A DNA stretch of 64,000 bases, taken from Alcaligenaceae bacterium. GTDB lineage: Bacteria > Pseudomonadota > Gammaproteobacteria > Burkholderiales > Burkholderiaceae_B. Below the pieces are notes generated by a model. It worked only from the letters and a program-made list of their open reading frames with translations. It ran no database searches and was not told the origin of the DNA. Made by a program: the position numbers and the translations under genes. The stretch covers positions 186,001 to 250,000 of the forward strand of contig JACCEO010000003.1 in assembly GCA_013416485.1 (NCBI GenBank). The letters are read 5' to 3'. Below, piece by piece: positions 50,424-61,083 of this stretch (the stretch's first letter is position 1; every line of letters starts with the position of its first letter).

Positions 50424-53400
50424 TTAAATCTCGGCCAATTGCAGCGCAGAGTCAATATCGACAGCTACTATCCGCGAAACGCCCTGTTCCTGCATGGTAA
50501 CGCCTACCAGCTGCTTGGCCATCTGCATAGCAATTTTATTGTGAGAAATAAATAAAAACTGTGTGTGTTCGCTCATGGTGCTTACCAAGTTGGCATATCG
50601 CTCGGTATTGGCATCATCCAATGGCGCATCGACCTCGTCCAACAAACAAAACGGGGCTGGATTGAGCTTAAACAAAGCGAATACTAATGCCGTCGCCGTA
50701 AGCGCTTTCTCACCACCTGATAATAAATGTATGGTGCTGTTGCGTTTGCCCGGCGGCTGCGCCATGACTTGCACGCCAGCATCCAGTATCTCATCGCCAG
50801 TAATCGAAAGTTTAGCCTCTCCGCCACCAAAAAGGACAGGAAAGAGCTCTCCGAAGTGGTGATTGACCGCATCAAACGTGGTTTGCAGCAGTTCTCGGGT
50901 TTCTTTATCGATTTTGCGTATGGCGTCTTCCAGTGTTTCTATTGCTGTGCTTAAGTCCTGATGCTGGGCAAACAGAAACCCATTACGTTCACGTGCCGTT
51001 GCCAATTCTTCCAAAGCCGCCAAGTTCACCGCACCCAGACTATCAATTTGACGGGAAATACGCTGCACTTCGGCCTGTAGCCACGTAGCACGCCCCCATT
51101 CCTCAGGGCTATCGTCTAACCAGCGCTGCACCTGCTGCCTATCAACTTGCTTGGCATCCAATTGCTGAGCGAACTGTTCTACCGCCAGCCGTGCCGCCTG
51201 CTCCTGCAGCTGTAGCTCGGTAATGCGTGCACGCTTAGGTTCTAGGGATTGCTCTATACCTAATCTGATATGGTCAGCATCACGTAAAACCGCTGCTAAA
51301 TTATCTAAAGTGATGCGTGCCTGGGTTAACAACTCTTCACGCTCGGCCCTTAGTTCTAACGCATCTTGCAAACCCGCCTGAGATACCGATACGTCCAGCT
51401 CAAACAACTCACCTTGCAAGCCGTCCAGCTCAACCTGTGCCCTAGCTGCTTGATCATGAGCCAGTTGTAAATTACGCTGCAAATCGGCAATACGGGTTTG
51501 CAAACTACGTTCGGCATATTCGGATTCTTGGACTGTGCGCTCGAAATTGCGTATTTCCTGACGTATTTGATCTGCTCTTTGATGCAACTCTTCGCCAGAC
51601 ATTTCTGCCTGCGCGTATCGCTCCTGATGGTCGCCCAACTCCATGTCTATGGTTTCAAAACGAACTTCGGCGTCTTCTTTACCCGCCAGCAGTTCTTCCA
51701 TTTGCAGGTTGACCTCGGTTACGTCCTCTTGTAGCCGCGTAGAACGCTCTTGGGATTGCTCGGCCTGTTGCTGCAAGCGTGAATGCTCCAGCTGTATTTG
51801 ATGTAAGTGACTGGTGAGCTCGGCCGTGCGAGTGCGTGCCACGCCCAGCGCCGCCGTTGTTTGTTGCCAAGCAACTTCAGCCTTTGCTACATCAGATACA
51901 GCATGATCAGCAATCAATTGATGGGCTTTAAGGTCGCGCTGCAAATGTTCGATTTCCTGCTGACGCGCCAGCAAGCCTGCCTGTTCGGAATCAGGGGCAT
52001 AAAAACGCACACTATGGTGATCTGCCAAGTGGCCTTCTTTCAGAACGTAAACACCCCCAGACGGCAATTGAGCACGCTTAGCCATCGCCTGGCCCAAATC
52101 GGGACAAATATAGACTTGATGCAACCAGCCCTGCACCAACACCCGCAGTTCAGGGTGAGCAATGTCCAATAAATTGGCCAAGGGCTCTAGCCCACTGGGT
52201 GATAGCGCTGGCGACACAGCTTCCTGATCAGGCAACTGATAAAACGCCAACCGTGCGGGTGGTGCATCATTGGCAAATGCCCGTACGTGATCCAACTGCC
52301 TCACCTCTAGACCAGCCATGCGCTCTCGTAGTACGGACTCCAGGGCAGTTTCCCAACCTGGCTGTATATGCAGATTTTTCCACAGACGACCTAAACCTGC
52401 CAGTTCATGCTTTTCCAGCCAGGGCTGCAAAGCCCCTTGTTTTTGCACATCGGCTTGTAACTTATTCAGAGCAGCCAAGCGCGCATCCAATTTTGCCACG
52501 GTCTGTGACTCTTGCTGCGCAGCTGCCTGCGCCTTACGTCGCTGCTCATCTTGCTGTGGGGCTTGCGCTTCAAGCTCGGCCAAACGCCCCTGGGCTTCAT
52601 CCACCTGGGCCAGCATAGTTGCGCTATCTTCAGCCAGCCTGGTGATCGCTTGAGGATCTGGCGCATGCACATCACGTAGTTCACGCTGCAAGCGTTCTTT
52701 ACGCAACTCCAAGGTTTGTAATTGCCTATCGGCATCGCGCTGAGTTTGCGCTACTAACGCCAGATCCTGCTCTAGCTTAGCCAATACACGCCGCATTTCC
52801 TCGCGACCCGTAGCGTCCTGACGCACGGCTTGCTCAAGGTCGGGCAAACGGTCTTGTGCCTCGTCAACCCTGGCACGCGCCTCTTCGGTGCGTATAGCAG
52901 CATTTTCAGATTCAGCATGCGCTGCTTCAATTTCCTGGGTGCAATGTTGCTGCTGCTCGGTCCACTCTTGATGCTGTTGCTGCAAATGCAGTTGACGCGC
53001 CTGCACCCTAGATGAAGTATCCAAGACATGGCGGATCTCAGCTTCTAAACGACTGACTTGGGAACCCGCTTCAAACAGCTGCCCCTGAGCCGCATGCACG
53101 GCATCGCCTGCTGCATAATGCGCCTGACGTTGCGTTTCCAGTTCACTTTCACTGGCACGCAAGCCCGCCATCGCCGCTTCCAATTCTGTTTGCGCCTGTT
53201 CTATCGCTAGATTACGTGCTTGCTGATCCTGACGGGCATTGTTTTCTTTCAGCCACCACAAAGCATGTTGTTTTTGTTCGCCATCAGTTTGCAGGCTGCG
53301 ATAACGCTGTGCAACTTCTGCCTGCGCCTCTAGTCGTTCTAGCTGATTACCCAACTCGCGCAGAATATCATCCAGACGTGTAAGGTTTTCCCGTGTGTCA

Positions 53401-53954
53401 GCCAGACGATTTTCAGTCTCGCGACGGCGTTCCTTGTAGCGCGATACACCTGCGGCTTCTTCAAGGTAAACACGTAATTCCTCAGGACGCGCCTCGATCA
53501 GACGATTGATCATGCCTTGGCCAATAATGGCATAGCCACGCGTACCTAGCCCAGTACCCATGAAAATATCATGAATGTCGCGCCGACGGACTTGTTGATT
53601 GTTAACGAAATAGCTGCTGGTGCCATCGCGAGTTAACACCCGGCGTACAGAAATATCCGTATACGTGGCCCATTGCCCCGCGCCTCGGCCTTCCGAGTTA
53701 TCAAATACGAGTTCAACCGACGCCCGCCCTGCAGGCTTGCGCTGCCCAGAACCGTTGAAGATAACGTCTTGCATAGACTCGCCGCGCAATTCGGATGCAC
53801 GCGTCTCGCCCAGGACCCAGCGTACTGCGTCGATAATATTAGATTTTCCACAACCATTTGGACCGACCACACCCACCAATTGACTAGGCGTGGGTATGAC
53901 TGTCGGATCGACAAATGATTTGAAACCCGCAAGTTTTATTTGAGTCAGACGCAC
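50424..53954 (-). CDS. smc: Chromosome segregation protein SMC
   Basis: 1176-residue condensin ATPase. The N-terminal head has Walker A GPNGCGKS and the loop LRGESMQDVIFNGS. A long coiled coil (about 170-500) leads to the hinge (about 505-655, centred on LAGLGRLWKNLHIQPGWE), then returns (to about 1010), and the C-terminal head has signature LLSGGEKALTATAL and Walker B CLLDEVDAPLDD. I chose GTG 53954 (VRLTQIKLAGFKSF); the open frame upstream is not family-like. Confidence 0.96.
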   Translation of the reverse strand: MRLTQIKLAGFKSFVDPTVIPTPSQLVGVVGPNGCGKSNIIDAVRWVLGETRASELRGESMQDVIFNGSGQRKPAGRASVELVFDNSEGRGAGQWATYTDISVRRVLTRDGTSSYFVNNQQVRRRDIHDIFMGTGLGTRGYAIIGQGMINRLIEARPEELRVYLEEAAGVSRYKERRRETENRLADTRENLTRLDDILRELGNQLERLEAQAEVAQRYRSLQTDGEQKQHALWWLKENNARQDQQARNLAIEQAQTELEAAMAGLRASESELETQRQAHYAAGDAVHAAQGQLFEAGSQVSRLEAEIRHVLDTSSRVQARQLHLQQQHQEWTEQQQHCTQEIEAAHAESENAAIRTEEARARVDEAQDRLPDLEQAVRQDATGREEMRRVLAKLEQDLALVAQTQRDADRQLQTLELRKERLQRELRDVHAPDPQAITRLAEDSATMLAQVDEAQGRLAELEAQAPQQDEQRRKAQAAAQQESQTVAKLDARLAALNKLQADVQKQGALQPWLEKHELAGLGRLWKNLHIQPGWETALESVLRERMAGLEVRQLDHVRAFANDAPPARLAFYQLPDQEAVSPALSPSGLEPLANLLDIAHPELRVLVQGWLHQVYICPDLGQAMAKRAQLPSGGVYVLKEGHLADHHSVRFYAPDSEQAGLLARQQEIEHLQRDLKAHQLIADHAVSDVAKAEVAWQQTTAALGVARTRTAELTSHLHQIQLEHSRLQQQAEQSQERSTRLQEDVTEVNLQMEELLAGKEDAEVRFETIDMELGDHQERYAQAEMSGEELHQRADQIRQEIRNFERTVQESEYAERSLQTRIADLQRNLQLAHDQAARAQVELDGLQGELFELDVSVSQAGLQDALELRAEREELLTQARITLDNLAAVLRDADHIRLGIEQSLEPKRARITELQLQEQAARLAVEQFAQQLDAKQVDRQQVQRWLDDSPEEWGRATWLQAEVQRISRQIDSLGAVNLAALEELATARERNGFLFAQHQDLSTAIETLEDAIRKIDKETRELLQTTFDAVNHHFGELFPVLFGGGEAKLSITGDEILDAGVQVMAQPPGKRNSTIHLLSGGEKALTATALVFALFKLNPAPFCLLDEVDAPLDDANTERYANLVSTMSEHTQFLFISHNKIAMQMAKQLVGVTMQEQGVSRIVAVDIDSALQLAEI

Positions 53955-54075
53955 TAGTACACGATGAATACAGATCGACCTTGTATGATAACGCACCCAC
54001 AGGCTGTCCAAGACAACTGTAAAACTGCGCTATGATTTTCCATTCGCCCCATTTACCCCCACTCGAGTACTTGTA

Positions 54076-55395
54076 TTGAAAAAAGGCTTTTTCCTGGTAA
54101 TGATTGCACAAGCGCTATCGTCGGTTGCCGACAATGCGCTGCTAATTGCTGCTATCGCCCTGATCGCCGATCTACAAGGGCCAGAATGGATGGTGCCATT
54201 AATGAAATGGTGGTTTGCCTTGGCCTATGTGGCTTTGGCTGCTTTTGTTGGTGCCTTTGCAGACTCCTTCCCCAAGGGTAGGATCATGTTCATCACCAAT
54301 GCCATCAAGATCAGTGGCTGCCTGTTAATGTTCACTTACCAAGCCTTTGGTTTAGCCCAGCACGGTCAATTAATGCTGGTATTTGTTGCTTATACCCTAG
54401 TGGGCATAGGAGCTGCAGCGTATTCTCCGGCCAAATACGGCATAGTCACCGAAATGCTAGAGCCCAATGAACTGGTCAAGGGAAATAGCTGGATAGAAGG
54501 CCTAACAGTACTGTCCATCATTGTGGGCACGGTGGTGGGTGGCGTGTTAATTAACCCTCAGGTTTCCCAAAGTTTACTGTCCCACCCCTGGATAGGCGCT
54601 ATCGCCCAAACACGGGCTGAGGCGGCCATTATCATCATAGGCTTGGTCTATTTGCTAGCGGCTTTGACCAATCTGCTCATACCCCGCACTCAAGTGCATT
54701 ATCCCAAGCAGCAAACCAATCCATTGCGCCTGATACGCACCTTCAAAGGGTATGTGGGCATACTCTGGAGCGACAAGCTGGGACAAATATCACTGGCAGT
54801 CACCACGCTGTTCTGGGGTGCTGGCGCCACCTTGCAATTTATCGTGATTGAATGGGGTGCCAAACACCTGGGATATCGGCTGGATCAGGCATCGGTGCTC
54901 ATGGGCGTGGCAGCGCTAGGAACGGTCGCCGGTTCTATTTTGGCCGGCCGTGTACCTTTGAAGCGTGCCTTATCGGTATTGCCTGTAGGCGTGCTAATGG
55001 GTTTTGCTGTGATGTTGATGCCCATAGTGCGCGAACCCTGGGCGGTGTATTCAGTGCTGCTACTAATAGGCGCACTGTCGGGGTTTTTCGTTGTACCCAT
55101 GAATGCGCTACTACAACACCGCGGTCATGTCTTACTTTCAGCGGGCCATTCTATTGCGGTGCAAAACTTCAACGAACAATTAAATATATTGCTAATGTTG
55201 GCGCTATATAGCCTGATGCTATGGGCCGACCTGGCCATTAACACTATTATTATTATTTTTGGCTTAATCGTATCCCTGTTGATGCTGGTTTTCATACGCT
55301 GGAGCCGCCTGAACATTAAGGCCAACCCTAAACTGCTAAGCACCATAGGCCAGCATGGACATGGTCAGGCCTTACGCTCTGCAGCCCACGACTGA
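54076..55395 (+). CDS. lplT: Lysophospholipid transporter LplT-like MFS protein
   Basis: 439-residue major facilitator with 12 predicted helices. KKGFFLVMIAQALSSVADNA matches the LplT start. In E. coli LplT flips lysophospholipids inward for reacylation by Aas; no aas is in the window. It starts at TTG, the only fitting codon at the conserved N terminus. It diverges from smc. Confidence 0.9.
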   Translation: MKKGFFLVMIAQALSSVADNALLIAAIALIADLQGPEWMVPLMKWWFALAYVALAAFVGAFADSFPKGRIMFITNAIKISGCLLMFTYQAFGLAQHGQLMLVFVAYTLVGIGAAAYSPAKYGIVTEMLEPNELVKGNSWIEGLTVLSIIVGTVVGGVLINPQVSQSLLSHPWIGAIAQTRAEAAIIIIGLVYLLAALTNLLIPRTQVHYPKQQTNPLRLIRTFKGYVGILWSDKLGQISLAVTTLFWGAGATLQFIVIEWGAKHLGYRLDQASVLMGVAALGTVAGSILAGRVPLKRALSVLPVGVLMGFAVMLMPIVREPWAVYSVLLLIGALSGFFVVPMNALLQHRGHVLLSAGHSIAVQNFNEQLNILLMLALYSLMLWADLAINTIIIIFGLIVSLLMLVFIRWSRLNIKANPKLLSTIGQHGHGQALRSAAHD

Positions 55396-55396
55396 C

Positions 55397-56311
55397 TTAA
55401 CCCTGGCTTATGCTTAACGCCAGGCGTAGATCAGACCAGACATCCACCTTGTGCTGAGGGCGCAACAACAAGGTGGCAGGATGCCAAGTAGCGACCAGCG
55501 GTATCATGCGTCCAGAGGCGCTATGCATCTGGTGCACCTTACCGCGCAAGTCATCTAAGGACGCATCCAGACCAAGTAAAGCCTGTGCTGCCAAATGCCC
55601 CATCGCCAATATGCGTACCGGTTGTAAATGATCAATTTGTCGCTGTAAATAAGGCATACAGGCAGCGATTTCTTCGGCTGTAGGCGTGCGATTCCCCAAA
55701 GGACGGCACTTGATAACGTTCGTGCAATACACCGACCTTAATACATTATCGTCAGTCGAAGCTGACTGACCTTTTTGTAGTGCAACTGGCAAACCCACGC
55801 CAATACTCGCCAACATGGCCTGCAATAATTGCCCTGGTTTCCCCTGAAACGGCAAACCACTGCGGTCATCAGACGCACCAGGTGCTTCGCCGATGATCAT
55901 CCATTGTGGCGATTCTTGCACCCCTGCACCAAACACCACAGCACTACGGCCTAAATGCAAATCGCAAGCCAAGCAGGATTGTGCGTGTTCCTGCAAACCC
56001 TGCCAGTCTTGGGGCATGGGTACAGGCGATACCACTGGTGCTGTATCGGGAACGACTGTGGCAGCCCGTTGCAAGCCCAGTTTAGGGGCGACCATAGACA
56101 GCGCAGCCAAGGCCGCTGAGCTATCGACAGGTGCAGTAGCAGTCACAGCATCCGGTACCGCTTGCCCTACAGCCGACGGTAAGGATTCAGTAACTATGGG
56201 TTCAGGCGCAGCCCAGCGCGCCAGCATATGGCGGTCCAGACCAATTTCCTGCAACCAAGCAATTTGCAGGCTATCCAGACTAGGTGCTGATAGCAGCGTG
56301 CCTTTATTCAT
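55397..56311 (-). CDS. Uracil-DNA glycosylase, Fe-S (type 4/5-like) family
   Basis: 304 residues. The catalytic domain (about 115-300) has CLACDLHLGRSAVVFGAG with the first cluster cysteines, IIGEAPGASDDRSGLPF for the water-activating motif, YCTNVIKCRP and HPATLLLRP. The N-terminal 110 residues are Ala/Pro/Val-rich and low in structure. It removes uracil from DNA. Its start overlaps the stop region of tsaB-rimI by eight bases. Confidence 0.92.
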   Translation of the reverse strand: MNKGTLLSAPSLDSLQIAWLQEIGLDRHMLARWAAPEPIVTESLPSAVGQAVPDAVTATAPVDSSAALAALSMVAPKLGLQRAATVVPDTAPVVSPVPMPQDWQGLQEHAQSCLACDLHLGRSAVVFGAGVQESPQWMIIGEAPGASDDRSGLPFQGKPGQLLQAMLASIGVGLPVALQKGQSASTDDNVLRSVYCTNVIKCRPLGNRTPTAEEIAACMPYLQRQIDHLQPVRILAMGHLAAQALLGLDASLDDLRGKVHQMHSASGRMIPLVATWHPATLLLRPQHKVDVWSDLRLALSISQG

Positions 56312-57614
56312 GACTAGGCTTAAGGGATAACAACTTTTTTTCCATGACTAAAGCGTCCTCACGCTGACCGTGTGCGCTAGGATAGTAATCTTTTCGTGTG
56401 GCCAAAGCGGTGTAGCCATTATGCTGATAAAAGGCAATCGCATTCTGGTTAGATGGCCGGACTTCCAGTATCACAGCGGGTAAGCCGCGTTGCTTGGCCA
56501 TGTGTTCGCATTCATGCAGTAACTTGGCACCCACACCCATTTTCTGGTGATTAGGCTGAACCGCCAACACCAGTACATGAGCGACATCCGGGGCGAACAT
56601 GGCCATACAAAACCCAGTCACTTGACCAGCTTGACGACTAACCCAAGCACTATAACCGGCCTTTAAGCCATCCTCAAAGTTGCGCCTGGTCCAAGGAAAA
56701 GCCTGCACAGACTGCTCAATAGCAGCAACCGCATCCAAATCGTCTGGAGTCATGGGATGTAGCGTTGTTGCCACCCCAGGCGCTTTAGGGTTGCCACCTA
56801 GACCTTGCTCTCGTTCTAGTGTGGTGTATGCGACTTTATCGCGCACATACAACGGTGCAGCCTGATCTGGATCTATGGTCAAACCCAACTGCCAATCAGC
56901 CCAACCCAACCAGGCGATATTCACGACATCTGGTCGCAAAGGCTCACCTATTTCAACGGACGGTAAAGCGGCCTGTGCCGCTGCGGCCAACTCTGGGTAA
57001 GCCGCCAAACCATCACCCAACAAGCGCACACCTAGTCCAGTATGGTTGCCTGCGGCATACTGTGCTGCCCAAACCGGCAACTGGCTCTGCAGCCAGACAG
57101 CCAGATCACCCGCATCCAACAACAATGGTGTTTGGACTTCACACCAACGTATCTGGGCCATGTCAGGCTCCAACACATAGGCAGCCACATAGAGTTCACC
57201 CATACGGGCGTCTTGTACAACCACGCGCACCCTGGAATCGAGCGTATCAGTACCAAACTGCGTTAACGCGTTTAAGGAATCTTCACGTTGATCACGTGCG
57301 GCTACCGTCAGCAAAGAAACAATGGGAATGACTGGAATACCTAAAGCAAAAGCGATGCCCTGAGCAACACCGCAAGCGACGCGCAAACCGGTAAAGCCAC
57401 CAGGCCCTTGTCCAAAGGCGACAGCATCCAAATCGCTTGCATTGATGCCCTCTTGGGCCAGCAATTGATCAACCATTGGCAACAGGCGCTCTGCATGTTC
57501 TGCGGTAGCGTCATGTGTCAACTTATTCACCACAACACCGCAGCCATCCGACCTTAATAAGGCGACGCCGCAAAGACTGGATGAGGTTTCTAAGGCAAGT
57601 ATGTATAAAGTCAT
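56304..57614 (-). CDS. Fused TsaB (tRNA t6A synthesis)-RimI (protein acetyltransferase)
   Basis: 436 residues. The N-terminal part to about 275 is TsaB (LALETSSSLCGVAL, FGQGPGGFTGLRVACGVAQG), the dimerisation subunit for t6A37 tRNA modification. About 280 to the end is a GNAT acetyltransferase like RimI (VLVLAVQPNHQKMGVGAKLL, LEVRPSNQNAIAFYQHNGY), which acetylates ribosomal protein bS18. The genes are often neighbours; here they are one reading frame, an arrangement known in Alcaligenaceae. Confidence 0.93.
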   Translation of the reverse strand: MTLYILALETSSSLCGVALLRSDGCGVVVNKLTHDATAEHAERLLPMVDQLLAQEGINASDLDAVAFGQGPGGFTGLRVACGVAQGIAFALGIPVIPIVSLLTVAARDQREDSLNALTQFGTDTLDSRVRVVVQDARMGELYVAAYVLEPDMAQIRWCEVQTPLLLDAGDLAVWLQSQLPVWAAQYAAGNHTGLGVRLLGDGLAAYPELAAAAQAALPSVEIGEPLRPDVVNIAWLGWADWQLGLTIDPDQAAPLYVRDKVAYTTLEREQGLGGNPKAPGVATTLHPMTPDDLDAVAAIEQSVQAFPWTRRNFEDGLKAGYSAWVSRQAGQVTGFCMAMFAPDVAHVLVLAVQPNHQKMGVGAKLLHECEHMAKQRGLPAVILEVRPSNQNAIAFYQHNGYTALATRKDYYPSAHGQREDALVMEKKLLSLKPSHE

Positions 57615-57816
57615 AAACGTATTTTAAAGACAGCAGCGTACACATGCTATCCGATATTTTTATAGCAAAAAAAGAACATGATTAAGATACAAAATTTTGT
57701 GATTTACTCCATAAACACAATAAACTTATGTAACATGGTTAACTACCAAACGCTTAATGTGTAATATCTTGCTACTTGTGCTGTACTGGCATTCCGGAGC
57801 CTGTTACATTTTCCTT

Positions 57817-58551
57817 ATGAACACACAAAATCAATCCCTCACTCGCAAAATTCTTGTCGTCGACGATGATCCACGCTTACGTGATTTGTTGCGTAGATAT
57901 CTATCCGAACAAGGGTTTAATGTCTATGTCGCCGAAGACGCCAAAGAAATGAGCAAGCTTTGGCAACGCGAGCACTTCGATTTGCTTGTACTTGACCTAA
58001 TGCTGCCCGGCGAGGATGGCTTGTCCATTTGTCGACGTCTGCGCGGTAGTCATGACAATACTCCCATTATCATGCTTACCGCCAAAGCCGAAGAAATCGA
58101 CCGTATCGTTGGTCTGGAAATGGGTGCCGACGACTATCTGTCGAAACCCTTCAACCCACGCGAACTACTTGCTCGCGTAAACGCCATATTACGCCGCCGC
58201 GGGACCGAAGAACATCCTGGTGCTCCTAGCCAGGAAAATGAATCCATAGAATTCGGCCCTTATGTGCTGAATCTGTCGACTCGTACCCTAACACGTAGTA
58301 ACGAAGTTGTTCCTATTACCACAGGCGAATTCTCGGTACTTAAAGTCTTTGCCCGCCATCCAAAAATTCCTTTGTCTCGCGACAAACTCATGGAATTGGC
58401 GCGTGGTCGCGAATACGAAGCTTTTGACCGCAGCCTGGACGTACAAATTTCCCGCTTGCGCAAACTGATAGAACCTAATCCATCCAAGCCAGTATTCATT
58501 CAAACTGTTTGGGGTCTGGGCTACGTATTTGTTCCCGACGGTGGTCAGTAA
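57817..58551 (+). CDS. ompR: Response regulator OmpR
   Basis: 244-residue two-component regulator. Receiver domain: VVDDDPRLRD acidic pair, phospho-acceptor Asp in LLVLDLMLPGEDG, switch Thr in IIMLTAKAEE, and Lys in YLSKPFNPRE. The C-terminal winged helix contains RSLDVQISRLRKLIE and TVWGLGYVFVPDG. I chose ATG 57817; the upstream frame is not family-like. envZ follows after about 30 bases. The upstream 200 bases are AT-rich. Confidence 0.95.
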   Translation: MNTQNQSLTRKILVVDDDPRLRDLLRRYLSEQGFNVYVAEDAKEMSKLWQREHFDLLVLDLMLPGEDGLSICRRLRGSHDNTPIIMLTAKAEEIDRIVGLEMGADDYLSKPFNPRELLARVNAILRRRGTEEHPGAPSQENESIEFGPYVLNLSTRTLTRSNEVVPITTGEFSVLKVFARHPKIPLSRDKLMELARGREYEAFDRSLDVQISRLRKLIEPNPSKPVFIQTVWGLGYVFVPDGGQ

Positions 58552-58582
58552 ACGCATTCTCCACTGGGCGTAGAGGGTATTG

Positions 58583-60016
58583 ATGATGTCACCCCCCCCT
58601 ACGTCCACCACGACCACCCCTAGCCCTACCATGCCTCGGTCATCCAGTGCCAGTGGCCGAGTAGGATTGGGGCTGTTCAGTCGTTCCTTTCTATTACTGG
58701 GCAGCTTGATGCTGGTCAGCCTGGGTGCTTGGCTGCAAGTATTCTTCAGTATGGAAGAAGGCCCCCGAGCCATACAAATGGCTCAACGGGTAACGACAGC
58801 AGTCAGTATCACCCGCTCGGCCTTAATTTATGCCCCCACCAGCGTGCGCCCAGCACTGTTACTGGATCTGGCCACCACAGAAAATCTTAGGGTCCAACCC
58901 TTAGACCTCAGTGACCTCCTAGAGCCACTTCCTAACTCGAACTACTGGTCTCATGTTTCTCAGGAAATCAAAAAGCGTCTAGGCCCATCAACAAAAGTTA
59001 GATGGTCAGTGAACAATGTTCCGGGTGTCTGGGTTAGCTTTGATATCAATAACGATCAATACTGGTTGGTATTTGACCGTGAACAGTTAGGCCTGACCAG
59101 CGGAGTCGAGTGGTTTGGCTGGGGCGCCACTGCACTATTGCTAGCCCTGATAGGCGCAGCCGTCAGTGCCCGATTTGTGACTACCCCTTTGGCACAGTTG
59201 GCCACAGTGGCCAGACAAATGTCCCAAGGCGAAACCCCTTCATTGCTACCAGAAAAGGGGCCGGCCGAAATACGCGATATGAATATTGCGTTTAACCGCA
59301 TGGCTCGCGACATCCGTCAGACCGAAGCCGACCGGGAAATCATGCTGGCAGGGATATCGCACGACTTGCGAACACCGCTGGCACGCATGCGCCTGGAAAT
59401 CGAAATGAGCGAAATGACCGAAGATGCGCGCCTAGCCATCGACGAAGATTTAGCCCAAATTGACCACAGTATTGGTCAGCTTATGGAGTATGCACGGCCC
59501 GCTGGCATCGCTCCGAAAATCGGCGTTAACGTCTCGTCCATACTGCGCGATGTCTATGACCGCGAACGCTTGCATACCGTTACCTTGGGCGGAGAACTGA
59601 CCGCCGACATCGAACCCAATTTGTATGCCCGCATTAACGCCAACGACCTGAAACGCATTGTCGGCAACTTGATAGAAAACGCCAGACGCTATGGACGCTC
59701 TGAAAGTGACGACCGTGCGTATATTCACCTAAGCGCCACCCAACAAAGCAACTTACTGCTGATCGAAGTCATAGATCAGGGAAACGGCGTCGATCCCGCC
59801 GATGTCCCTCGCCTGCTACGCCCTTTTTCGCGTGGTGAATCAGCACGTACAGGTGGCACCGGAGCAGGCCTGGGCTTGGCCATTATCGAACGTCTTCTGG
59901 TTCATGCGGGCGGTCACTTTAGCCTAACCAACAACACCCCCACCGGTCTGATTGCACGTATAGAATTACCCAAAGTACGCATCAGGAACTTCCAACTCGA
60001 TAGACCACCGGAATAG
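58583..60016 (+). CDS. envZ: Osmosensor-type histidine kinase EnvZ
   Basis: 477-residue partner kinase of OmpR. A short Pro/Ser/Thr-rich cytoplasmic tail leads to helix 1 (SFLLLGSLMLVSLGAWLQVF), a periplasmic domain (about 55-175), helix 2 (WGATALLLALIGAAVSA), HAMP, the phospho-His in GISHDLRTPLARMR, and the ATPase with N box (NLIENARRYG), DQGNGVDP and GTGAGLGLAII. The ATG 58583 follows GAGGG; an adjacent TTG is less likely. Confidence 0.94.
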   Translation: MMSPPPTSTTTTPSPTMPRSSSASGRVGLGLFSRSFLLLGSLMLVSLGAWLQVFFSMEEGPRAIQMAQRVTTAVSITRSALIYAPTSVRPALLLDLATTENLRVQPLDLSDLLEPLPNSNYWSHVSQEIKKRLGPSTKVRWSVNNVPGVWVSFDINNDQYWLVFDREQLGLTSGVEWFGWGATALLLALIGAAVSARFVTTPLAQLATVARQMSQGETPSLLPEKGPAEIRDMNIAFNRMARDIRQTEADREIMLAGISHDLRTPLARMRLEIEMSEMTEDARLAIDEDLAQIDHSIGQLMEYARPAGIAPKIGVNVSSILRDVYDRERLHTVTLGGELTADIEPNLYARINANDLKRIVGNLIENARRYGRSESDDRAYIHLSATQQSNLLLIEVIDQGNGVDPADVPRLLRPFSRGESARTGGTGAGLGLAIIERLLVHAGGHFSLTNNTPTGLIARIELPKVRIRNFQLDRPPE

Positions 60017-60054
60017 CGTAGAATTTAAACTATTAAAAACATACTGGAGCGTAT

Positions 60055-60603
60055 ATGAAAACCGTCGGCGATAAACTGGAAACCTTCAAAGTGGTGGGTG
60101 TCAAACCTGGCTTTAACCACCCCGAGGAAAATGGCGTGTCGGCGTTCGAAGACATTACCGAAAGTTCTTTTCCCGGTAAATGGAAGGTTATCTATTTTTA
60201 TCCCAAGGACTTCACCTTTGTATGTCCTACGGAAATCACCGGTTTCGACAAGCTCACTGAACGCTTTGCCGAAAGGGACACCATCGTCATGGCAGGTTCG
60301 GTAGACAACGAATTTGTTAAGCTAGCCTGGCGTCGCGAACACCCCGACCTAAGCAAGCTTAGCCACTATCAGTTTGGCGACACCGCAGGCGCTTTGGTGG
60401 ATCAATTAGGTATACGTGAAAAAAGCGAAGGCGTGGCCTTACGCGCTACCTTTATCGTTGATCCAGATAACGTCATACAGCACGTTTCAGTAAATAATTT
60501 GAATGTAGGCCGTAACCCCGAAGAAATCCTACGCATACTGGACGGCTTGCAAACCGAGCAGCTATGTCCATGCAATCGTAGCTTAGGCGGCAAGACTCTA
60601 TAA
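60055..60603 (+). CDS. ahpC: AhpC-type peroxiredoxin
   Basis: 182-residue 2-Cys peroxiredoxin reducing peroxides. The peroxidatic Cys is in [10 protein letters not shown] and the C-terminal resolving pair in [10 protein letters not shown], as in AhpD-linked AhpC proteins, but ahpD is not adjacent. It converges with ispF with a six-base overlap. A TGGAGCG lies before the ATG. Confidence 0.94.
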   Translation: MKTVGDKLETFKVVGVKPGFNHPEENGVSAFEDITESSFPGKWKVIYFYPKDFTFVCPTEITGFDKLTERFAERDTIVMAGSVDNEFVKLAWRREHPDLSKLSHYQFGDTAGALVDQLGIREKSEGVALRATFIVDPDNVIQHVSVNNLNVGRNPEEILRILDGLQTEQLCPCNRSLGGKTL

Positions 60604-61083
60604 ACGCGTCAACAACACCACCACATTGGCCGCAATACCTTCTTTGCGGCCTAAATACCCCAGGCCTTCATTGGTCTTGGCTTTGATGTTAACCACAGCC
60701 GTATCCACCCTTAGGTCAGCGGCAATATTTGCCACCATTGCTGATGCATGCGGTCCTATCTTAGGTGCCTGTGCATGTACAGTGGCATCCACATTGACCA
60801 CTGCCCAACCCGCCTCGTGAACTTTACTCATTGCTACTCTAAGTAATACGCGGCTATCTGCACCTTTGTAGCTTGGATCCGTATCAGGAAAGTGGCGCCC
60901 TATATCCCCTAAGCCTGCGGCTCCCAAGATGGCATCAGTAACAGCATGCAACAAGACATCGGCATCCGAATGCCCTTGCAAGCCATGAGTATGTGGAATA
61001 AGTACGCCACCTATTATCAGCGGGCGCTCTGTCACCAAAGCATGAACATCAAAACCTTGTCCTACACGAAAAGGGCAACTCAT
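60598..61083 (-). CDS. ispF: 2-C-methyl-D-erythritol 2,4-cyclodiphosphate synthase
   Basis: MEP isoprenoid pathway enzyme, 161 residues. Metal and substrate residues appear in [11 protein letters not shown] and [26 protein letters not shown] lies near the C terminus. The ATG at 61083 overlaps the ispD stop (ATGA). Confidence 0.96.
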   Translation of the reverse strand: MSCPFRVGQGFDVHALVTERPLIIGGVLIPHTHGLQGHSDADVLLHAVTDAILGAAGLGDIGRHFPDTDPSYKGADSRVLLRVAMSKVHEAGWAVVNVDATVHAQAPKIGPHASAMVANIAADLRVDTAVVNIKAKTNEGLGYLGRKEGIAANVVVLLTRL

